A stretch of 64,000 nt of DNA from Phallusia mammillata (GCA_003260075.1 QLIY01000204.1:108361-172360), one strand, 5' to 3'. Counted from the first letter of the stretch, positions 35,892-50,670 are shown. Notes: a model not told the origin generated them from the letters alone. Program-made: numbers and translations.

Positions 35892-37324
35892 TCACCAAAC
35901 AACAACCAATTGAATTAAGCTTGACAACTGAAAATAGATGCAAAGTTAAGTAAATTGTATAAAATTAAAACGTATTTGTAACGCAACCGTTTAACTGTTT
36001 CAATGAAACTCAGTACTCACAAAAGACAATTCACAAAATCAACAAATGCTTTGCCTGGAATTCCCGCCAAACAAAAGTTGCTGCATTTTTACGATTTCTA
36101 TGATACAATGGAAAATAATGTGTTTTTGTACTTTCGATTGGGTTTTAGTCTAAAAATACTCACAAAAGACAGTTCAATTAAAATGTTGTGCAAAGCTCAA
36201 CAACCCGTCTAAAAATGTGAGTAGCTTCAGTGTATTATGTTGCCCAGCCAAGTTGGCTATATGTAGCGCAGCGGGGATACAACGTATTTGCATTTGCAAA
36301 ACAATTTTAAATCCATCTCTGTCCGGACAGGCACATCATTCCACAGACCACGATATTCTTTAAATTTAACTGGCGATCAACCGCCTGAAACGAGTTGAGA
36401 ACCACTGAGCTAAAAGAAACAAATCTTTGTCAACAAATATAACAAATTTCGTTCTTTTTTTATGCTTTTTTTTCTAAAAGAATTTTTTGATTGTCTTCTG
36501 AACCTCCTCATGTTACTAAGAGGCTAACTCGAGGTTTTACTAACCAATGATTTTGCATTTGCTAAATGTATCGTTTTTACTTTACCGTTTCTATCTGGCT
36601 TTCTTGGTGTAACTATCTTCTTAATCACAAGTAAACAAATGTAATAGACGCGTTGAAGCATGTTTGTTACGGTAAAAGAAAGGAAAATAAAATGCGAAAG
36701 GGTGAAAAACACTTAGCACTCACACAATAGTAGCAGTACAAAACTTCCACCTGCATTCCAAATTGCAAAGCAGCCAGGTAACATTGTGTTGTAAGTTACA
36801 ACTTGTAACGATACTGCTGTACAAATGCTGCAAAGTGAACGTTATCGGCTTTAGCCGCTGTACACCAACAACAACACAAGCTTAATCGGGGTGTAAAAGA
36901 AAATGGTCTGTATCAAAGGAAAACCGAACTCAAAATTCCGACATGGCGCCCATGATTATACTGCTTCAGTATTTAGTAAGCTTTGAAAAGAACAATGTAG
37001 TCAAATGTATGTTGCAGGCTTGGTCAAGTGGTATGTTGAGCGCGTTTACTGAACGAAGGAATGTATCGTCTATACAACACCGGGGAGGGATAAATGTTAT
37101 GATGATGTTCAGCGCACAGTGGGCAAATAAATAGTACGAAAATAAAAACTCCGGCGCAGTACAATGGTTCAACTGTTGCACACTCAGTGCATAAACAAAA
37201 AACAATTGACTAACGCATTGTCATCACTCGTACCATGTACCTACGACAACTGCACATCAATTTTGCGGGCAAGCTAGAACAAAATCAACGCGCCTTTCAC
37301 AGCGTCCGATCTTTGCATGGGATC
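35892..37324. other. Intergenic region between the E2 gene and LIG1
   Basis: Both neighbours are on the minus strand, so this holds the E2 3' flank and the LIG1 promoter. A lone hAT-like end, GTTGAGAACCACTG, lies at 36395-36408, and its partner was not found. The short open frames are not recognisable. Confidence 0.5.
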
Positions 37325-40300
37325 TTAACCTTCGCCCTTTTCCAGCTTCACCCAGCCGTATTTGTTATGGATTTTCACAATACGACGAAATTCCACTTCA
37401 GCGCGCTTTTTTGTTAGTTTGTGCTGTTTGCGTTTCTGGTGTTTGCTTATAACCGCACCGCCGTGGGACAAGGAGGCCGCCACTTGAACGAGCAAAGCCT
37501 CCACGGTGTAAGCGCTGGACCAGCCTTGATGGGTAAGGATCTCAAGGCAAATGGCCCCGCCGTTCATCACGAAACCATTTTCGATGTATGGGCTCACCAA
37601 ACGCACGAACGGTGGGGAAAAGGGAAAGTCGGTTGGAAACGTAATTCGAAAGGTAACACACTCCACGCCGAAGTCCTGCATCGAACGCCAGAGTTGCGAC
37701 GATTCGTCAAATTTGTAAAACCGAACTTCCCACTCCTGGAGATCGCTCCCCGGCTCATCGGAATCCGCATTGCCGCAAGGCTCAACTTCAAATGTCCCGT
37801 CACTTTCTTCGCTTGCTTTCAACAGCTGCCGCAGCTCTTTCATCAGACGTTTGATGCTGCTCTGTAAACGAGAAAACGGCACTGGTTACTATAACATGTA
37901 GGTTTAACTATAACATTTGCCGAAACGTTTGAACAATAAAGCATGCCGCTTTTTACAGCTATTTGAGGTGTTATATTTCTCATTATGTTTCAAAAAGGTT
38001 TATAAAAATCAAATTTTCGGTATATTGATAAATAAAAACCGAAAACAAAAACAAGTACAACTGTTTCGCGCACGTAAATATGTCCTATAATATCTGTTTT
38101 GTGCCTATTCCAACATAACACATTTAGACAGCAAGAAATCCATTATTTTGGATAGACAGGGCATGTTAAATCCATTTAGGTTCTTTAATGTTCTCGTCGG
38201 GGTTATTTCAGTTGAGAAAGACGTCAAACAAAACCCCAGGCTTGTCGCAAGGAAAAGGGGGAAGCCTTTGCAGATTAAATTACCCAGGAACTCGTCGAAG
38301 GTTTTTCGAGACAAGGTGATATGTAATTATGCGTCGCACGTGTAAGACCCGTAGCACCGCTAGAGCCTGAATTATTTATAAGGGGGGCTCAGGGACACTT
38401 CCCCTGTGCCCTAGCTTGACATCTCGACTGACAACGCTGCAAGCCAAGTCGTGCGTTAGACAAGCGGCCAAAAATAAACTAATGCCTTTTGTAGGGTCGA
38501 ATATGGTACAGAGTACAGACCAATTGATCACGCACTAAAGCAACTACGGTCATTCGTGCAATTTGCGTTTTGTTCGTTTGGATTTAACGTTATATGGGTA
38601 CTAACGCGGTAGGCTTCAAATCGGTCATTTTGGCGTGCGGAAGTTAAATCTAATGTGACATATTAAATTTTTATGACATAAAAATGTGACAATAAGTGTA
38701 ATACACGAATCCTTTACGGGAGTTCCTGCGTCAATCGATTGTCGCAATGTGATGTAAAATGAATTTATGTCAGTGTGGTAGAGTATAATCCAAATTTGAC
38801 GCCATTACCATGCGGAAACTCAATGATACATGACATGCATTTGACAAATATGTAACCCTTCCAGAGATGTACAAGAAAACAGGAATTCTAGCAGTAATAG
38901 TTTTATAGTGACATCAAGTAAAATACATTTGTATTTGTAAAAAAGCACATTTAAGTGCTGCACTGATGAAACGAAAGTTGACGCTGAAACCGTGTCTAAT
39001 GGATGGCAAGTAAGCCCAAGATCGATTTCCTGAAACCAATTAAAGTGAAGCCGCAACAGAGACAAGCTGGATCACTTTCGAAGTTAGAAAGCAAGAGACA
39101 AGGGACGTCATTATATTTAGAACATAGATACCCAAGGCGACTCAATTAACGTTTTACTGCAAAACTAAAAACATTTCTGGGTTTACACACTGTCACGAGG
39201 GTATAATCACTAAACTTAGCAAAAATCGATTAGTCCAATCAGAAAATTTACATCAGAAATGGCAACGTTTTGTTAAAAATGAGTAAAGTAAATCACACAC
39301 CTTCAATCTTTACGCAGATGCTTTTTACACTTGAATGTAATTATCAAAATCATGTTATGTTCAAGAAAACAACGTGACCTGTTGTGTACGAAAGGAGATT
39401 TGATCGCGAACCTTAATGCCATTACAGAGATTGACAAACACGATCATGTGCTGTTTAAAGGTCAGTTGTATGCTTGCAGGGAAACTTCAACGCAGTGAAC
39501 TCCTTAATTAACCTACAATCTGCATACTGTTATTTCGTACTGGACGGCTGCACGGTTTAAGAAAAATGTTAAAATAGCACCAAAACTCTATTCAAAGTTG
39601 AAACCTTTCGTGATTAATTGAAGTAACCTTTAACATTCATTTAAAAGTTATTGCCACAGTCGCCCAAGTCGCGTAATGTGGTGCTATTAAAAACGCAAAA
39701 CTAATGAGGGGCAAGTATTTGTTTTTAACGTATTGACGCACGAGTCAAATTAAGAAATATATTTTGTAACACGAAACAATCTTATCAATAGCACACTGTG
39801 CCACAGTGATTTGAAAATAAAATATCAAGAAAGATTAAAAATAGTTCAACTTACCGAACTTCTCGTTTCCCGAAATGTCTCCTGGATCTTTTTTGACTCC
39901 TCGAGTGCCTCTTCGATTCTCAACGTCTTTAACGTCTCCAACTCCCGCATGACGTCATCGTCAACGTCATCGATGCACTCTAGCGTGTCAAGGCTGCTCA
40001 GCGAATGCGGGGTTTCACTGTTGCTTAGTTGTGAATTGAGCTCAACATCAATGGTTTGACCTGTACGAAGGGTAATGTATAGAGTAAGTTCGGGAAAGTC
40101 CGAACGTTGGTGCGTTATAATACTATTAACTTCGTTTGTGACGCAGAAAGGTGTAAATTCGATTTAACCAACGACCAGACCTTATAACGTAAAGGCACAG
40201 GTGCTCGATTTAAATCTCGTTACAGAGCGGGTGACATTTGTCACGCATGGGCCTGCAAACGCCAACAATAATAGCATTTCGACGCTGGCGTTGTGTAAAG

Positions 40301-41595
40301 CTTGCTGCAGCCTATATAAAATCCTTATTCACAATTCTGAGGATATCCGTAACAAAATCCATCAAAAAAATCCCACAATGTGTTCATTACATTTTCATTC
40401 ACATCAACCATGTTGAATAACATTCCCTCGATTGTGCAAATTTTATTTTGTGTAACCGCCGTTGTCCTGGCGACCCGGGTGCATCTTTGGGTTCAATAAG
40501 TCATAAGCAGCAATTTTGCATAAAAAAGATAGTTCTAATAGAGTTACGATAATGAAATCCATCAGTGCACTTTACAGGAATCTATCTCACCGCTAACCAC
40601 ATAATAGTACACGATGAGTGCTTATTCAAGTATGGCAACATCCATGCAACAACTTCAAGAACCAAATGACACGATGGCCCGTCTTATTACCGACAATCAC
40701 GACGTACACTTGTCAAGGGCGTTTCCTTATTTCAAGCCCCATACCTACAATTAACCATTTCACAACGTAAAAGCTACACCCATGAGCTCATTGTAAACGT
40801 TGCTAATTCACTTTGATCGTTGGTTTTTCGTTTAAGTACGTAGCCGACTTGTTTTGTTCACAGTGGTAGGTAGTTGGCATAATTATAACAGCTGGGCCGA
40901 GTCTTGGTTTCGGAAATATTTTGTCTTCAACACGTCTTTAGTGTACTTAGCATAAACCTAATAGTACATTTTGAAAATGAGAATCGCTAGCTGCGCAAAC
41001 ATAATTTAATGGAGTTTTTATTTAAAACAAAGAAACTATATTTTGCGAGTAAAGTAATATGCAAAGCGTATTAGGAAATTCCTCGGTTTACTAAACGTAA
41101 ACTTGCTGAGGGTTGTGAGGTGAATTAGCAGGGTACTTCCGCCATAACTTTTCCCCTGCAGGCTTATTCGTTGAAAAAATCATCACTCAAAAAACCCAGT
41201 GCGCAGGTTTTGATGCTTTACTGCCTTCTTGTTTTGTTGTCTTGATAATAATTTTACTGGTTAAAACGCGTCTTATACATCACAAAAGCTTGTATCTTAC
41301 AGAATATATATGGGGGGCCGGTACACCACCTTGCTCATGGGTATGTTCTTCATGCCCAAAGCATTTTATGATTTTAATCCACCTGATTTTTGGTGTTTTT
41401 GTACATAACATCAAACAACATACCTTGGACGACGATTTCCAAGTTTTCTGTTCCATTTGGGTCGAATTCTGTTGGTATAGTTTCGTCTGGAACGTCACCG
41501 GTTGGCCTGATCACCGGTGGTGACGACGTAGATGATGCAACTCGTTGCAGACGTTTCACAAACCGCCTGGCAAATCTTTGGACCACGTTAGGCAT
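37325..41595 (-). CDS. UBE2Q/UBE2QL1-like ubiquitin-conjugating enzyme, 3 exons
   Basis: An E2 that would accept ubiquitin from E1 on a cysteine and pass it on with an E3. Exons (minus strand): 41424-41595, 39855-40060, 37325-37861, with agreeing phases, 304 aa. The UBC fold is in the last exon: FPTDFPFSPPFVRLVSP, then GGAICLEILTHQGWSSAYT with the catalytic Cys at about residue 231, and a C-terminal KIHNKYGWVK. These match the UBE2Q group, in which the classical HPN tripeptide is absent. Vertebrate UBE2QL1 is about 160 aa and UBE2Q1/2 are over 370 aa with an RWD domain. Here the first 126 residues are a basic N-terminus (RFARRFVKRLQR) and an acidic coiled-coil-like stretch (DDVDDDVMRELETLKTL). 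The start is the first ATG of the upstream exon; a further 5' exon cannot be excluded. Introns of about 2.0 and 1.4 kb hold nothing recognisable. Confidence 0.86.
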
Positions 41596-44500
41596 GCTGG
41601 TAACTTGATGTACGAGTAACCTCGAGGTTCGAAAGCAGAAAACATAAACCTACACGTTATATTTTATTTTCTGCAAAGAAAGAAAGTTATTATTATATAT
41701 TCGGATGTGCTACATTGGTACCAACTAAAAACATATAGCAACGCTTGTTACGCATGGGCTCTTGATTTTTAGTTGCGTTTTCTAAACTGTAAACACTGTA
41801 GCATAAAACTGGACTTGAACCTGCATTTACAATGACAAACCGATGTTGACATAAGTTTTTTGCAAATTTGTTTTCATTCTTTCAGTTTCGAAAACAACAT
41901 TGTCACAATTCACTGCGAGAAAGCTGTCCAATAGAAAGGCCCCACACGGTAACTTTCCTTTAGCTTCTAATTTTCCTAGTTTATACATATTCGTTTTGAC
42001 TGTCCATTGGTATAAGCCTGTCCTTGCTACGGTTTGATGCGCTTTTGAAAAACCTCAGAACCAATTTTGTTGAACAATTGACAGTGTGACCCAATTGTTG
42101 CAGCCGGGCAAAGAAAACTGCTATCATAACAAAACTAATTTTGCCTCAAACGTGTCCTGAGCAATTGTCTACATAGCCACTAGCGATTCGCCAGAGTTCA
42201 GGTTTGTCTTCTGGGATAGGTCTGAGCACTACTTGGCTGGAGGCTATTGCACTCACTTCTAATTGACTTCCAGTTACACCTGGGCATTCAAAGAAGTCCA
42301 GTGCGTCGGTCGCCACATTGTCTTGCTCAGTGGCGACTGGGCTCATCAACAGCGCCGTGCGAAAGTGCTGATAGGCAACTAAATTTGGCTGGCAGCACAA
42401 ACTGATTAGCGGTTCGGTCTCGACATGGCAAGTACGCTGCCAACTACTCACTTCCGCGATGACACAATACTTCCCATTTTAATCAACGTGACGGGGTATA
42501 AATTGCAGGTATACACTGCGCGAAAGGTAAAACCCGACCCTACGGCTTAGTGCTGGTTTATAGCCACTGGAATTGACAAGCAAAACATGTTTGGCCTCAT
42601 CACACTACAATCGGCCTTATCGTCTCCTATGCAATTGAGTTCAACGGAAACAAAGCAATACATATTTCGGTTTGTTGCAAATGAAACCTTTGTTTCCATT
42701 TCCACATCCCGTCGTTGCGCTTTTCACAACTTGGTGTGGTTAGCATATAGGAAGCGCCCTCTATTAGGCAATATTGGCCAAAGGCAATTTGCTGTCATTA
42801 TTTCCTCTTCGTGATGTACCAATACAATTCCTTGCGTCAGCACTCTAATTGACAATCTGACATCAGCGTATCAAGTTACACGCTAATTTACAAAAAAAGA
42901 GTTTTGTTGAGAGGACGTGTGCAGCCGCCAGATAATTGATCGGTCTGAAATATTTTGAGCCCTAATTGGAAATGTATTAATACTTTCAAAGAAGTTTTTG
43001 GACATTGATTTCATTCATGGAATTTACATACAGTTGACACACAAAAATTGCATCACAGCTCTAAGCGACCAAACTGCTTCATTTTACACCAGAGGAAAAC
43101 TGAGACAAAGGAAAGGTATCATTGTGGTCGGCAGTCATTTCCGAAACCTTTACTTTGCCGCCGAAGCGAATGTTGTAATTAATGTGCGAACGGAAATTGA
43201 CCCGACAACCAAGGTTGTAAACTTATCATCCATTATGTGCTAAAAGGGGGCAATGACTGTGGATCTTCAATCGTTGCTTGTGTCTACTTCGCAATAAGCC
43301 ATCACTTCTTTATTTTTGGTAATTGCGTAATGAAGTCAATGACAGATAAATTGTTTTCGTTTTGGCCTCGTAGCCAAGAGTGCGGCGACAGCAGATTCAT
43401 CACTGCAACATAATCAAAACAAAAGAATGCTCATCTCAACCTTACTGTCTCGTCACAATCTAGCATTGTTCAGCAACTTTACACATCTCCTTGGCGTCTT
43501 ATGGCATGCGCCTGACATCAGCACAGGCGATCAGTGCGGAAATATAGATACACTGCGGGAAACCACTTCGGTCTGCACGCCTGGCAGCGTTTGTCGCCAA
43601 CGCCAACAGTAAACCACTTGCCAGTCATTTCCTAAATTTGGCTGTGTTAAGGCGTGCGTGCCTGATTTTAAATTCATTCGCCCAGGTAAACAACATACAT
43701 AACACAATAGTTATTTTAAGTTGGCTAGTTTGGTGGACAACGAAGCACCAATAAAATCAAATGCCTACTGATACTGCATGAACTTTATTCAACGTTAGTT
43801 AGCGCCCTGTCAGTAGCGCAACTAAGGCTATTTGCGTCAAAACCCAATAATAAATATAACTGCCTCAGCTAAAAGTCAACTCGTGTAATTAGAATACTAA
43901 TTAGGCGTGCATAGCAAAATTACATTAATGCCATCTAGTACAGAGTTGCTAATGATACCGCGAACGAATCTGCTTAGCTTTGTTGATTGATTTTTTTTGC
44001 CAGTTCACGCCTCCGTCGATTTGTTATGTTCCGTTAAACACAATAAACATTCTATTACCCACTACGCGACGTAGAGGAAACGTACGAAGTGACGCACAGT
44101 TAATATTCCTGGTAAAAAACAAACGCCTGCAGTTCGGCCTTTAGCTGAATAACGATTTGGCATATCAGAATTGAAAATGATTCTGGTTTTAAAGCGAAAT
44201 TCGACCAGACGGTACTCGACTTTTATACAGGCCTATTAAAACGAATAATGGAACGCAGTCCCAGCGGGAAGCCCATGCGTTCCAGAGGGCATTGACGTCA
44301 TTACCGTAATAAAGAGACACGGGCTGCAATGAAGCTGCAACTTACAAAAACAATAGGTGTCCTTTCCGAACGGTATCAACTTGTTTATTTAGATTAGTTG
44401 AAAATTCTTTAGCCAGCATGCTGCATAAATTAACTCACAAAAAGTGACAAAATGTTTGTGAAAGAGAACATACATTACCATACCAAGGTATAAAAGCGTT

Positions 44501-47500
44501 ATTTTGGCTGTACTGCCACGGCAAGACATTTCCACTAATAGTAGTAAGTTTTCCTTTGAGATTTCAATCAGTGACTCTCATGTTACATAAAACCAGGTGC
44601 AACAGCTGTCCTTCTTGCCTTTTAACTTCATAAGCATCTTCAATCGCACATATGCGCATTTATTTTTAGGTTTCGTCGTCTGCCTGGCTTTGCGTATGTG
44701 TATTTTCAACAATATTTCTTCAGGATTTTTTAAAGAAATAAACTAGAGTATTATTTGGGACAAACACGTGTTATAACTTATCGAACACGCCATCTACGGG
44801 TGCGTACTTTGCATAAGTTGAGTTTAATGGCTAGCAATTTAACCTATTACCCAATTTAACTGTAATCTTTGTTACATTTTCAAAACGGTTAGCACAACCT
44901 ATCATAACTGTTCAACCGCATGCCTCAGTGAAACTCGGTTGCCTGCGTATTCAATTTTCACACTTCGGCAACTGAATCGTTTGGAAACCACAACACAACT
45001 GGTACTTCCAGCGCTTTCTTTTGTCGCAGGAGACGCACTGACTGTGAGGACAAAAAAATTCCCCGGACAGAATCAAAAGGAAATCCCTAGGCCAGACCAC
45101 GCGGAAAAGCAAGCAAACGACTGGCATCCGAACGGGATGGTGTGCTGTCGAAAATTCAAACAAATATTGCGGTCTGACCTGTTATTTAATCGTCCAGACA
45201 CGTGCATATATCAGCTACGTTTTGTTTGCGTTGTGTTTTCGATTCCGGCGATCAGGCTGCTGCAAGATAACTAATGTGTGTTCTGGACAATTGCTATGCC
45301 GTTGTGACATCACATAACCTTTCCTGATTAAGAATTCTGACGATAATGGCGAAACGTTAAAGGCTTGTCACTGTTTAAACATCACATCTAGCTCGTATTT
45401 CTTACTTCAGCGGCACCTGCAAAAATTCGCTATGTCACTGAACCTCGACCAGTGTTTCGGGTAAATCTGTTCGAGTACACCTCCAACTTCACTTTCGCTT
45501 GAGGTTAATGGCAATTGAGAAGTTTTGCGCTTGACAGGATTTCTAAACAGTTATCACGGGTACGACATCGGTCTCGACCTTGCTACACATCATCGCCTTT
45601 CTATTACAGGCCGTCGTGGAGGCGTCGCCACTAACCAGCTGACGGGTAGACTGTATGGAGCAACTGTCGGCGGTGAGATCAAACCACTGTGCCGCAGCTA
45701 ACAGACTGTGATGACGGGCAAGGGAAGGACCACAGACAACACGTCAGTTGGACAGTCGGGTGGCTAACCAGCGGTATCAAAGTACAACGGTGGGTTTCGC
45801 TTTAAAGAAAGACCTCATCAGCATTGTTTGAAGAAACGTTTAAAAGGCTGTCGTGTGTTCTAACGACAGCTGTTACCATGACGCACTGACCCGCTGTGTA
45901 ACTTTTTCAGTGTTTTAAGACCAAGCGAAACATGATGCCAATCACGAAAGGTAACAAACTCTACACCCTTTATCTTTAGTGAGCCCTTCATCTTATTTTT
46001 TATTGATACACATGTTTAAACAGCATTAGTCTAGACAACTTACATCTTTAACGCATCGTTAGAAAATAGCGAAGGTGGTCGTGAAGTTTAATGGCCCTCG
46101 TATCTATCATTCGCGGTGTTTCCCCGCATTTGACTGGAAGCTTCAAATCACAATGGAAATTCGATAGCTCCCCTCCGGCCCATTTTGCCACAGACCGACT
46201 GACAAACCTTTCTTCTCTCGCCCAAAAACGGTAATAAAGTGTCTGCTAGGCCAATGATTAGAAACTGACCGCAGTTTTCTGCCGCTTTATGGCCACAGCT
46301 CGAGCACACTCAGCCAATTTGGTGTGACTAATACTGAAACAGAACGCAGGTTTCGATAATCTGCACAATGACGCTTTCGGCACTAGTTTCCAATGTCCCG
46401 CAATTGACAGTAGGAAATGAAACCGAGCCGCCTTTGAAACACAATAGCAATATCAACACCGTGTCGGAACAAAGAAGTACCGAAAACAGTCGCTGTTTTC
46501 TATGCGAGAAACCTTGCTTGGGTAAAAAAAACCTTGCACAAATAAAAAACTCTGCTTGTTTTGGATTGAAAATGTTATATTGTTTAAAAAAACGAAACGA
46601 AGGTTTGACCAAATAGAAAAAACGCCGGTGATTAACTGAACAAAAACGACGACAACAACGGTTCAGCCCAAAGGTTCACACCCTGCCTTAAGAACAACAT
46701 AATTTTTGACACATCTTTCTGGGGTTTACTTAGTTTAACGTTCAATTAGTAAACTTGCAGCCCACACATTACGCTTTATCAGTTTTGCTATGCTAATGCT
46801 GCTCAGGCCATCTTTCAATAGCGATTAGCCTATTGCTAAATCTAGGCAGCTCCACGCGTTGCACAAGTGATTTGATAAAACTGCAATGTATCACTTGGGC
46901 AAAGTGTGAGGGATATATATATATAGACGAGGTAATCACAGTCAACTATCGAACGGAAATACGTTTTATTCACAGCTATCACATTAACTCTTTTCGATTA
47001 ACTCAGTTTAGATTGATTGTTCACGTTAATAGACTGTTTCGTTTCGTAATGAAAACCTGTTACAAAACTGTGCGGGTTTTACATTTTAGTCAGGATGTAT
47101 ACAAAATTGCCCGTTGCAAGTAGAGAAGTGCGTACATAAACAATACCCATTGTAATTTGCATTTAAATTTGCGCTTATACCATTTTCAGCCACTAAACAG
47201 TAAACACCTAAAGCCCTTACCAGCCAAAAAGTCCATGCCTGAAAAATAAGTATTTCTACTCTATAGGTATAATGCACCAAGTCTACAGAACAAGTAAGAA
47301 CGTGCAGTGCGTTGAAGATGACAACAAAAGCTATACGTACGGTGCAGCAGCAATTTTCATAGTCAAAGGCTTAACTTCGCCGCTTTGTCCTTGCCATAGG
47401 TTACATACGCGTTTTCTGCAAAAGTACCTAAATACAGCATACCTTTCTTTGTCCAAATTCAAAACCATACTTGACCGTTCGATTCTTAAACCTCATAATA

Positions 47501-50500
47501 CCAGTGAATTGTCAATAGGAGGTAAGCCTAGATGTGCGCCATCATAAAAGCCTTTCATAACTGGCAACTGGGGGCGTTAATACACAAGCGACGGTATTAC
47601 AGTAAGCTGTTTAAGCAGTTGGTAAAAGAGTCTTTTCAAACTGGAAGTGCGCGTTACTTAATCCCGAGTAAATCTACTTTCCGTCACCAAGGGTCGATTA
47701 AAAAACGGCCACAGCACTTCACTTCAGCGACTCATGGCGATTTGTCACGCCAAAATCTGTCAGTACTTCTACTAAAACCAACTTAATTAATTTTATCCTT
47801 TTTCATACACAATCACTATGTTTAGGTGGCTAATACACAAAAAATGTATTACTACACCTTGGTAAAACAATTTCACCTCTGTGTTGCTTGTGGCACAAAC
47901 CAACCAAAAGTAAATCAACACACGGTAAAACAGCTGCCGCAATAATGCTATTGTTTTCAACTGAGAAGATCACTGGGCAAAATGATCGTCGTTACAACAA
48001 TTTTCTCTCTGCCATCTGCTACAGTTGACACCAGCCGGTTGGCATTATTAGAGTAACAAACCAATAACTTATTGTCTTCTTAAAACAATACTCATTGCCA
48101 AACAATACTCATTGCCAAAACTTTTGATCAGTTCAACCAAAGCAAATTTACTTGTTCTAAGCTGCAACCAAAAAATTCTTCGTTGATTTTATAAGTTTGA
48201 CTTGTAGCTGCCACCCTTAAATTTTTCAATACTGTACAACAACAAAACTCAGATCAAGTTATTTTATATCAACTCAGATGGGTGCTGACGACAGTGTGCA
48301 CGTAATTACAGGCTCTGTGATTGAAAACAAATGAACGTCTGTCTCTGTTTTGTGCCCCCCTGTGACGTAGATAAGCAGAACCTGGCGCCTGAGGCCTACT
48401 GAGTGGGGTCTGATCATGAATTAATCATTACACGATTTGATCCATCTTCGTGTGACGTCGCTTTTACCATAGCAACACAGGGTCGTGGTATTTGTGTGCA
48501 CTTGCGAAGTGGTGAATTTCAAACACGCAAAAGTTTTTGCTGATGATAAGCTAGCACCAACATTGGGGAATTGCAATAACATTACAAGCCTTATGTGGCG
48601 ATTTTGGCCCGAGCACGACGCCATGCAATTCGCAATGTTTGTTTATATTAGAAGTAGATAAGCAACGTGAACACCGCGTTGAGAGATGACTTTCATGTTG
48701 ATAACTTTGCAGCATATATCCCTCTATGTTATAGCTATCTCTATCCATTTTAGAGAACACAAAAGCATGATAGGAAAAAAAGCATCTTTGGCAATAAAAA
48801 ATCTAAGCTAGTATGACACGTAATATTAAGCCTAATCCACAGTCAGCATCCAACACCAGACTGCAAAAAGTGTCAAGTACAGCCATTTCTACACGTTGAT
48901 ATAGCAGCATCTTCTTGAAAGGATAACTATACAGACAATATATCAAAGGCTCTTGTGCAACAAACTCTAGCGTTACTTAGAATCACTCGTAAAAACCTGC
49001 AAAAATGTCCGACCAACCTTCACCTAATAAATTCTTCAACTAAAGAACAGTCAGTCGGCTCCGTACGTTGAATGTCTTGGCCTGGAAAAATCGATTCAAG
49101 TCATCAGAAAAAGAACGACTGGTGTTGTGGAACAGTGCCATCACAGACGCGCGTTCTAATGAGACAGCCGTCGAACGACAGATGTATTATGGTCCGTGAA
49201 AAGGATTATTGTTGAAGTGAGTCTATGCGACCCTTCACCCAAACCTGTCACACGAATATACTATGGATCACCAAACTTTTCACAAAGACGCGGTTAAATG
49301 TGGGGGTGTTCCGGAAACTTGCTTATTAAGACATTAAGACTTAGTGATTAAGTCAATGCAAAAAACACTGAAAATATATTTCTCTTGTCAAAAATTGTAT
49401 TTCGGTTTAGAGGGAAATTTGTATGAAACAACCTTTTGTGGCGTGAATTTTCCTATATTTTTTGGAATACACTGCTTCATACAACCGCGTGTTACAGAAA
49501 CAACTGAGTTTGCGGTCAAATGGGGTTTGTACACTAATAATTTTAAATATGTAATTGTGGAACATTAAAATATCATCCAGGTTTTATGCCTTATAAGGAC
49601 AAACATCACAAATATCTCGGGCCTTCAGAATCGCGTCATTGTCCGTTTCTTTACGTCACCTTGTCCATATCACCGCACGTCACCACCTTCACACTGCAGA
49701 GCACGCTCGTTGACGAATGACACAGATTTTCACCGAAAATTGGACACAACGAAAATACAATAGACCGATCGAATGTGGCAGCGGGGCGCATGGAAAGATT
49801 AGCGGAATGAACATTTCGGTCGATACTGGTTTGCTCATCAGCGACCATGTTAAGTCACGTGACAACTAGAGACTGGGGTCTCATAAACAACGGTTTGTTT
49901 AGGCTTGCGTTCACGTTCATTAGCCCACTGGCATAACTGAAAGAAACGATTCGCGAATTGTTGACATAGAATGTAAAGAGCGTAAAGCATTGCCGGAAAA
50001 ACAATTTGCTAATTTTGTTCGATGCTTTATTAATATCATTGTAGTAAACTACTTAAACGAACAGACAGAAGTAATCTTGGGACCCATTTTCGGCGACAAG
50101 CGCATTTTTAGTATTTTCTGGCGTATAACGTGAAAAGTAAAGGGATAAAAAAACGGTTTGATTTATTTTTTACACGAGCTGGCATAACTTGGCATGACGC
50201 GAAAAGTTTCCCTCAAAAATATATATTTGCCTTCACGTTTAGTTTTTTTTAGGCTTGTTGCAGCCTAATTTTATTTTCTAATACTGAGAATGCCCATAAG
50301 TAGCGTAGAAATTTCATCCCATCTAGGCCAACGATATTCACAAACTACATTACTGCCCCAGGTCAGAAAGCAAACCTCCCGTAGTACGTCATTTTGTAAT
50401 AAATAAAGGTTTGTTCATTAATTGATCACATAATGGTTCCTGCTAACCTTTATGATTATCGCAATTAATAAAATGTAATAATACGCAAGACATTACGTCA

Positions 50501-50670
50501 AATAAAAAACTGTTTGATTGTCCACTGTACGGCAAAGTACTAATTACCAACGTAATTAGCGTTTTTGTCAGTTACATGCATAGAGTTCATGAACACATCA
50601 GAACAATGAAACAAAATCTTCCGAAACTTTAATATGGAACTTTTTCAACATCAAAATCTTATAAAATGGG
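41596..50670. other. About 9 kb intergenic region, no convincing gene
   Basis: Open frames are short and mostly resemble nothing. One frame on the minus strand (42146-42484) stays open for about 112 codons without a clear start or a known motif. A PTPS-like relic is listed separately at 43163. A short tandem duplication (AACAATACTCATTGCCA twice) lies at 48085-48118, and a TA-microsatellite at 46914-46925. Confidence 0.5.
43163..43243 (+). pseudogene. Possible relic of a 6-pyruvoyl-tetrahydropterin synthase-like exon
   Basis: The frame reads NVVINVRTEIDPTTKVVNLS, which resembles the strand pair of PTPS written in general form as HNYxVxVxVxGEIDPxTGMVxNLxxI. The Gly and Met of the turn are altered. 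Upstream, LSDQ and VVGSH could be worn remains of the LSDEEN and GHGH regions. A stop follows two residues after the match, and no clear splice sites frame it. It is weak evidence by eye; it could be chance. Confidence 0.3.

Noticed and set aside
37421..37867. Plus-strand frame opposite the E2 catalytic exon
   Set aside because: A shadow of the minus-strand UBC domain, which has a clear family match.
42146..42484. Long open frame on the minus strand upstream of the E2 gene
   Set aside because: About 112 open codons but no ATG at a sensible place and no recognisable motif. A nearby short ATG frame (MGSIVSSRK, about 42478) could be a first exon, but nothing links it to the E2 gene.
46368..46616. 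Frame with CFLCEKPCLG as a possible zinc-binding protein
   Set aside because: Only two Cys pairs' worth of residues, no complete known motif, and no splice or promoter context.
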